Of a stretch of DNA of 64,000 nucleotides, positions 61,258 to 64,000 are shown piece after piece. The stretch's first letter is position 1. Each line of letters starts with the position of its first letter. This DNA is from Lichenicola sp964248625 (GTDB taxonomy: Bacteria; Pseudomonadota; Alphaproteobacteria; Acetobacterales; Acetobacteraceae). The position numbers and the translations under genes were made by a program. The notes beneath the pieces are model-generated. The model worked only from the letters and a program-made list of their open reading frames with translations. It was not told where the DNA came from and did no database searches. The stretch spans positions 11,369 to 75,368 of the forward strand of contig CAXTZG010000006.1 of assembly GCA_964248625.1 (NCBI GenBank). The letters are read 5' to 3'.

Positions 61258-61350
61258 CGCTCGGAGAGGTCTGACTTTCGCCTGAGGCTGACCTCGTGGC
61301 GATTACAGTGGCGCGACCGTGCTGGACTTACACCAGCTTCTCTTGATCCG
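61258..61350 (-). promoter_or_regulatory. Cobalamin riboswitch
   Basis: On the minus strand the 5' untranslated region of cbtB contains GAAGCTGGTGTAAGTCCAGC (P3-like helix), the invariant GCCACTGTAA (complement at 61303-61313) and the B12-box-like AAAGTCAGACCTCTCC. These are in the order of AdoCbl riboswitches. It ends ~40 bases from the ribosome site, so translation or transcription of cbtBA should fall when cobalamin is plentiful. Confidence 0.88.
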
Positions 61351-61834
61351 AGCTACCCCATGGTTGGAAGTGCCTGAACAGGATGTCAATGAAGCCCACC
61401 TTGTTGCCAAGCTGCTCCAGTAGGCTGGACGATCGCGCTACGGGCCGAGGTAATCGAGCGGGATGGGGTCAAGGTGTTCGAGGACACCGGGACACAGACG
61501 AACATGGCGCCTATGATTGATGGTCATTCAGTCAGCCGCCTTGAGGAGCTGCTGCCATGGTTGCGGCAAGCGAGCTGACACCAATCCGGTCGGCTGCGGA
61601 TCTACAGTGCAGCTTCTATCCTTATCCAACGAAAGGCCAATGCCAGCATGACGGGCGTTCTGCCATCGTTTCCAGCAACGCTGATCGGCTGCTGCCGACG
61701 CATGCACATGGCTCGTTCGGCTGACGTAGGGTGGTGTTGAAGGCCCGGTGGTGGGTTGGTCGCTTCCCCGGCATCATGACCGCATCCCGACCCTCCTCGG
61801 CGTCGCCCACGACGATCAAGCATCGGAGTTCACG
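61351..61834. other. Gene-free divergent region
   Basis: About 480 bases between the riboswitch and the peptidase start. Apart from the promoter of cbtBA expected near 61360-61400, nothing can be supported. Confidence 0.4.
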
Positions 61835-63541
61835 TTGCCCGACCGACTGCTGCCGTTTTCCGTATCACCGCGACTGCATTGGCTGCCGCGCTTCCCGCCT
61901 TCGATAAGCAACATGGTGCTGACGGCCACGGCGGTGGCCGTGCTGCTGAGCTCGGGGACGGAGGTGAGGGCAGCTGCTTCCGGGAGTAACGCCGCGATGG
62001 TGGGCGTGGCGGCGGAGGCGGTTACCAATGCTTCTGTGACGCAAGGCTCGGTGACGTTCGCGAACGGATCCACGCTCGGGTTCACCGCGGTCGCGGGCCT
62101 GATCCCCGTAGGCGGCACGGATGCAGAGGATGCCGCGTTCAACGCCACCGGGAGCACGCCGGCACCAGCAGGCGGACGCGGTAGTGGAAATGGACCGGCC
62201 GTCGCGCGCATGTCGTATGTCGCGTATCTCGCGCACGGGACGGATGCGGGGCGTCGGCCTATGCTGTTCCTGTACGACGGCGGTCCCGGCTCCTCTTCTC
62301 GTAGCCTGCTGATGGCAAGCTTCGGTCCAGTCCGGGTCGGCGTGCCACAGCCCGGCGACGCCGCCGGCACAGCCGCGATCCCCAGCATCGTGAACAATCC
62401 GGACAGCCTGCTGGACGTCGCCGACTTGGTGTTCATCGACGCACCCGGAACCGGTTTCGGCAGGATCGAAGGTCGGGATGCGGCGGGAGCCTTCTACGGC
62501 ATCGATGGTGATGCGGCCGCCTTCGCGCGCTTCATCGAGCGCTTCCGCGCGCGCTTTAACCGCTGGACATCGCCGATCTATCTCTTCGGCCACAGCTACG
62601 GCACCATGCGCAACGCCGTGCTGGCGCGGTTGCTCTCCGAGGACGACGCGCCGCCGCGCGGCATCATATCGTCCAACCAGTGGCTGAATGCGGACGACTT
62701 CCTTGATTCCGGACAGGCAAACCCCGGTACGGACAGCCCCTACATCTATGCGCTGCCGACCTATGCCGCGACCGCTTGGTATCACCATCGTGTCCCAAAT
62801 CCGCCGGTGACTCTTCAGCCCTGGCTGGATGAGATCGAGGCATTCGCACTCCATGATTATGCGACCGCCCTGCTGGCCGGAAGCACGCTTCCGGCAAAGC
62901 AGGAGCAGGCGATCGCAGAACGGCTGGAACAATATACTGGCATTCCCGCCAAGACCTGGGCCGAGGCCCGGCTACGGATCGGTGGCGTTGAATTCAGGCG
63001 TCTGGTCCTGGCGAACACGGACCAAGCCGTCGGCCGGATCGACGCGCGCTACGTCGCACCCGTCACCAACCCGCTCGCTTCCGATGCGTCGGGTGACGCA
63101 TTCGGAGATGCCGTCGGCCCAACCATTGCTGCTGCGACGCAGCGCTATGAGCGCGGCGTATTGAAGCTTGTCCCGAACTACACCTTCAACGCATTCGCCG
63201 ACGTTCCGGATCTGCGCTGGAACGAGTTCCACTCCACGACCGGCAAGCCTTGGGAGAGCTTCTACAACGTCATGCCCGATCTGGCGCAGGCCATGACAGA
63301 GAACCCGACCATGCGCGTCCTCCTCATCGGCGGCTACTACGACCTCGCCACCACCTACCTCGGATCGGTGCAAGAGATGCGGCACCTGACGATCCCGCCA
63401 GCCATGCAGGCGAACATCGATACTGCGCTCTACCCGACCGGACACGAACCCTACATTGCGGATGGGGTGCGACGAGCGATGCATGACCGGATCGCCCATC
63501 TCATCCAGCCTGAAGAAGGGCGTTTGGTCACTGCTAAATGA
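61835..63541 (+). CDS. Secreted S10-type serine carboxypeptidase-like protein
   Basis: A ~568-residue protein of the peptidase S10 family. The oxyanion segment is LYDGGPGSSSRSL (family NGGPGxSS), the nucleophile motif GHSYGT near residue 254, the acid in GGYYDLATTYLG and the base in GHEPYIADG. An N-terminal signal (LTATAVAVLLSSGTEVRAAA) suggests export. The TTG at 61835 has GGAG six bases upstream; the ATG at 61913 is also possible and would start at the signal hydrophobic core. Relatives hydrolyse C-terminal peptide bonds or ester substrates. It stands alone. Confidence 0.83.
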   Translation: MPDRLLPFSVSPRLHWLPRFPPSISNMVLTATAVAVLLSSGTEVRAAASGSNAAMVGVAAEAVTNASVTQGSVTFANGSTLGFTAVAGLIPVGGTDAEDAAFNATGSTPAPAGGRGSGNGPAVARMSYVAYLAHGTDAGRRPMLFLYDGGPGSSSRSLLMASFGPVRVGVPQPGDAAGTAAIPSIVNNPDSLLDVADLVFIDAPGTGFGRIEGRDAAGAFYGIDGDAAAFARFIERFRARFNRWTSPIYLFGHSYGTMRNAVLARLLSEDDAPPRGIISSNQWLNADDFLDSGQANPGTDSPYIYALPTYAATAWYHHRVPNPPVTLQPWLDEIEAFALHDYATALLAGSTLPAKQEQAIAERLEQYTGIPAKTWAEARLRIGGVEFRRLVLANTDQAVGRIDARYVAPVTNPLASDASGDAFGDAVGPTIAAATQRYERGVLKLVPNYTFNAFADVPDLRWNEFHSTTGKPWESFYNVMPDLAQAMTENPTMRVLLIGGYYDLATTYLGSVQEMRHLTIPPAMQANIDTALYPTGHEPYIADGVRRAMHDRIAHLIQPEEGRLVTAK

Positions 63542-64000
63542 ATCAGACCCTAACCTTACGGATCTCACACATTTGCGAGGTGTGACGATCGGACGCCTAC
63601 TCGAATGCGACGGTAGCAGGTCAAGGTGTGGGCACCGGCCGCTTACTTTGATGCGACTCAGAATAGAGGAACCTGTTCTAGCGTAGCTGTCTTGGACCCG
63701 TGGCATCGGTGGCTTCCGCGCAATGTCCCACACCGGCCTTGTCGTCGTCGGGCATACGGCAGAACAAGACATGTTTACCCTGTATGACAAACCCGGAGGT
63801 GCCGCCGCATCCATCGACAAGGAAGTCATCCGAGTAGGAACCTACGTGCGAGACTGCAAACCTGGCAATAAAATCATTGCCGGCGCCGCATTGCGAATTG
63901 CTGATGCTGTGAGTCAATTTCGTCGTTATCGTAAGCAGACCAGCACTAGGTCCTGTTGACGAAAGATCTTGTTTCCTTGGTGTGGCTCTGATCAAGGCTT
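63542..64000. other. Right-edge stretch without a supported gene
   Basis: About 460 bases to the window end. Short open frames on both strands (for example 63723-63959) have no ribosome site or family pattern. A gene running beyond the window cannot be excluded. Confidence 0.4.

Noticed and set aside
63723..63959. A 78-codon open frame at the right edge
   Set aside because: No ribosome site, no family pattern, and an overlapping minus-strand frame of similar quality; cannot choose.
1..64000. tRNA, rRNA, CRISPR arrays and replication origins
   Set aside because: I looked for T-arm patterns, repeat-spacer regularity and DnaA-box clusters and recognised none; a tRNA or covariance search would be decisive.

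Overview
The window is 64 kb of high-GC DNA with dense, mostly short operons, TTG/GTG starts with good Shine-Dalgarno sequences, many TonB/SDR/alpha-beta-hydrolase genes and several decayed insertion sequences. This fits an alphaproteobacterium, most likely an Acetobacteraceae relative; the family assignment is inference from gene content and IS types, not from a marker gene. Two runs of ten N (17404-17413 and 41302-41311) show that the sequence is a scaffolded draft, and both fall inside genes and break their reading frames artificially.

Layout. 0-11 kb: the tail of a metal P-type ATPase, a TonB-dependent receptor, a secreted alpha/beta hydrolase, two MFS transporters, an SDR and an alpha/beta-hydrolase remnant. 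10-15.2 kb: a complete propionate (2-methylcitrate) locus, with an ScfR/RamB/PrpR-type regulator divergent from prpD-prpC-prpB. 15.4-15.9 kb: the first ~45 codons of ppdK cut off by an IS5-family remnant. 15.9-20 kb: a CocE-type hydrolase, a histidine phosphatase and an SMP-30 lactonase. 20.3-24.5 kb: a seven-gene Mrp/Mnh cation antiporter operon without a full MrpA subunit. 24.6-31 kb: an IS5 end, an amidohydrolase, and a two-gene unit of a DUF2231-Rieske-hemerythrin fusion plus a molybdopterin oxidoreductase.

31.5-43.5 kb is the most unusual part. It holds an epoxide hydrolase divergent from an AraC regulator, two catalase-like haem-protein candidates (one with an N-terminal membrane domain), a second epoxide-hydrolase/dehalogenase-type protein, an HSL esterase, a carboxymuconolactone-decarboxylase-like protein, a cupin, several SDRs and a truncated zinc alcohol dehydrogenase. 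Many are joined by ATGA or TGATG overlaps. A pathway handling peroxidised or epoxidised substrates is a reasonable but unproven reading. An 18-nt direct repeat with 21-bp phasing beside the AraC gene is a candidate operator.

43.6-54.3 kb: a secreted thioredoxin, an SDR lacking the catalytic Tyr, then a glycan-uptake locus (GH92 alpha-mannosidase, a candidate LacI-type operator, a large TonB receptor with a strong terminator) and a second CocE-type hydrolase. 54.6-64 kb: a second IS5 remnant, a TetR-aldo/keto reductase divergent pair with a palindromic operator, a frameshifted IS30 element, a fasciclin lipoprotein, a membrane protein, the cobalt-transport pair cbtB-cbtA under a cobalamin riboswitch, and a secreted S10-type peptidase.

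No tRNA, rRNA, CRISPR array or replication origin was recognised. Many long open frames antisense to real genes are GC-rich shadows and are not listed.
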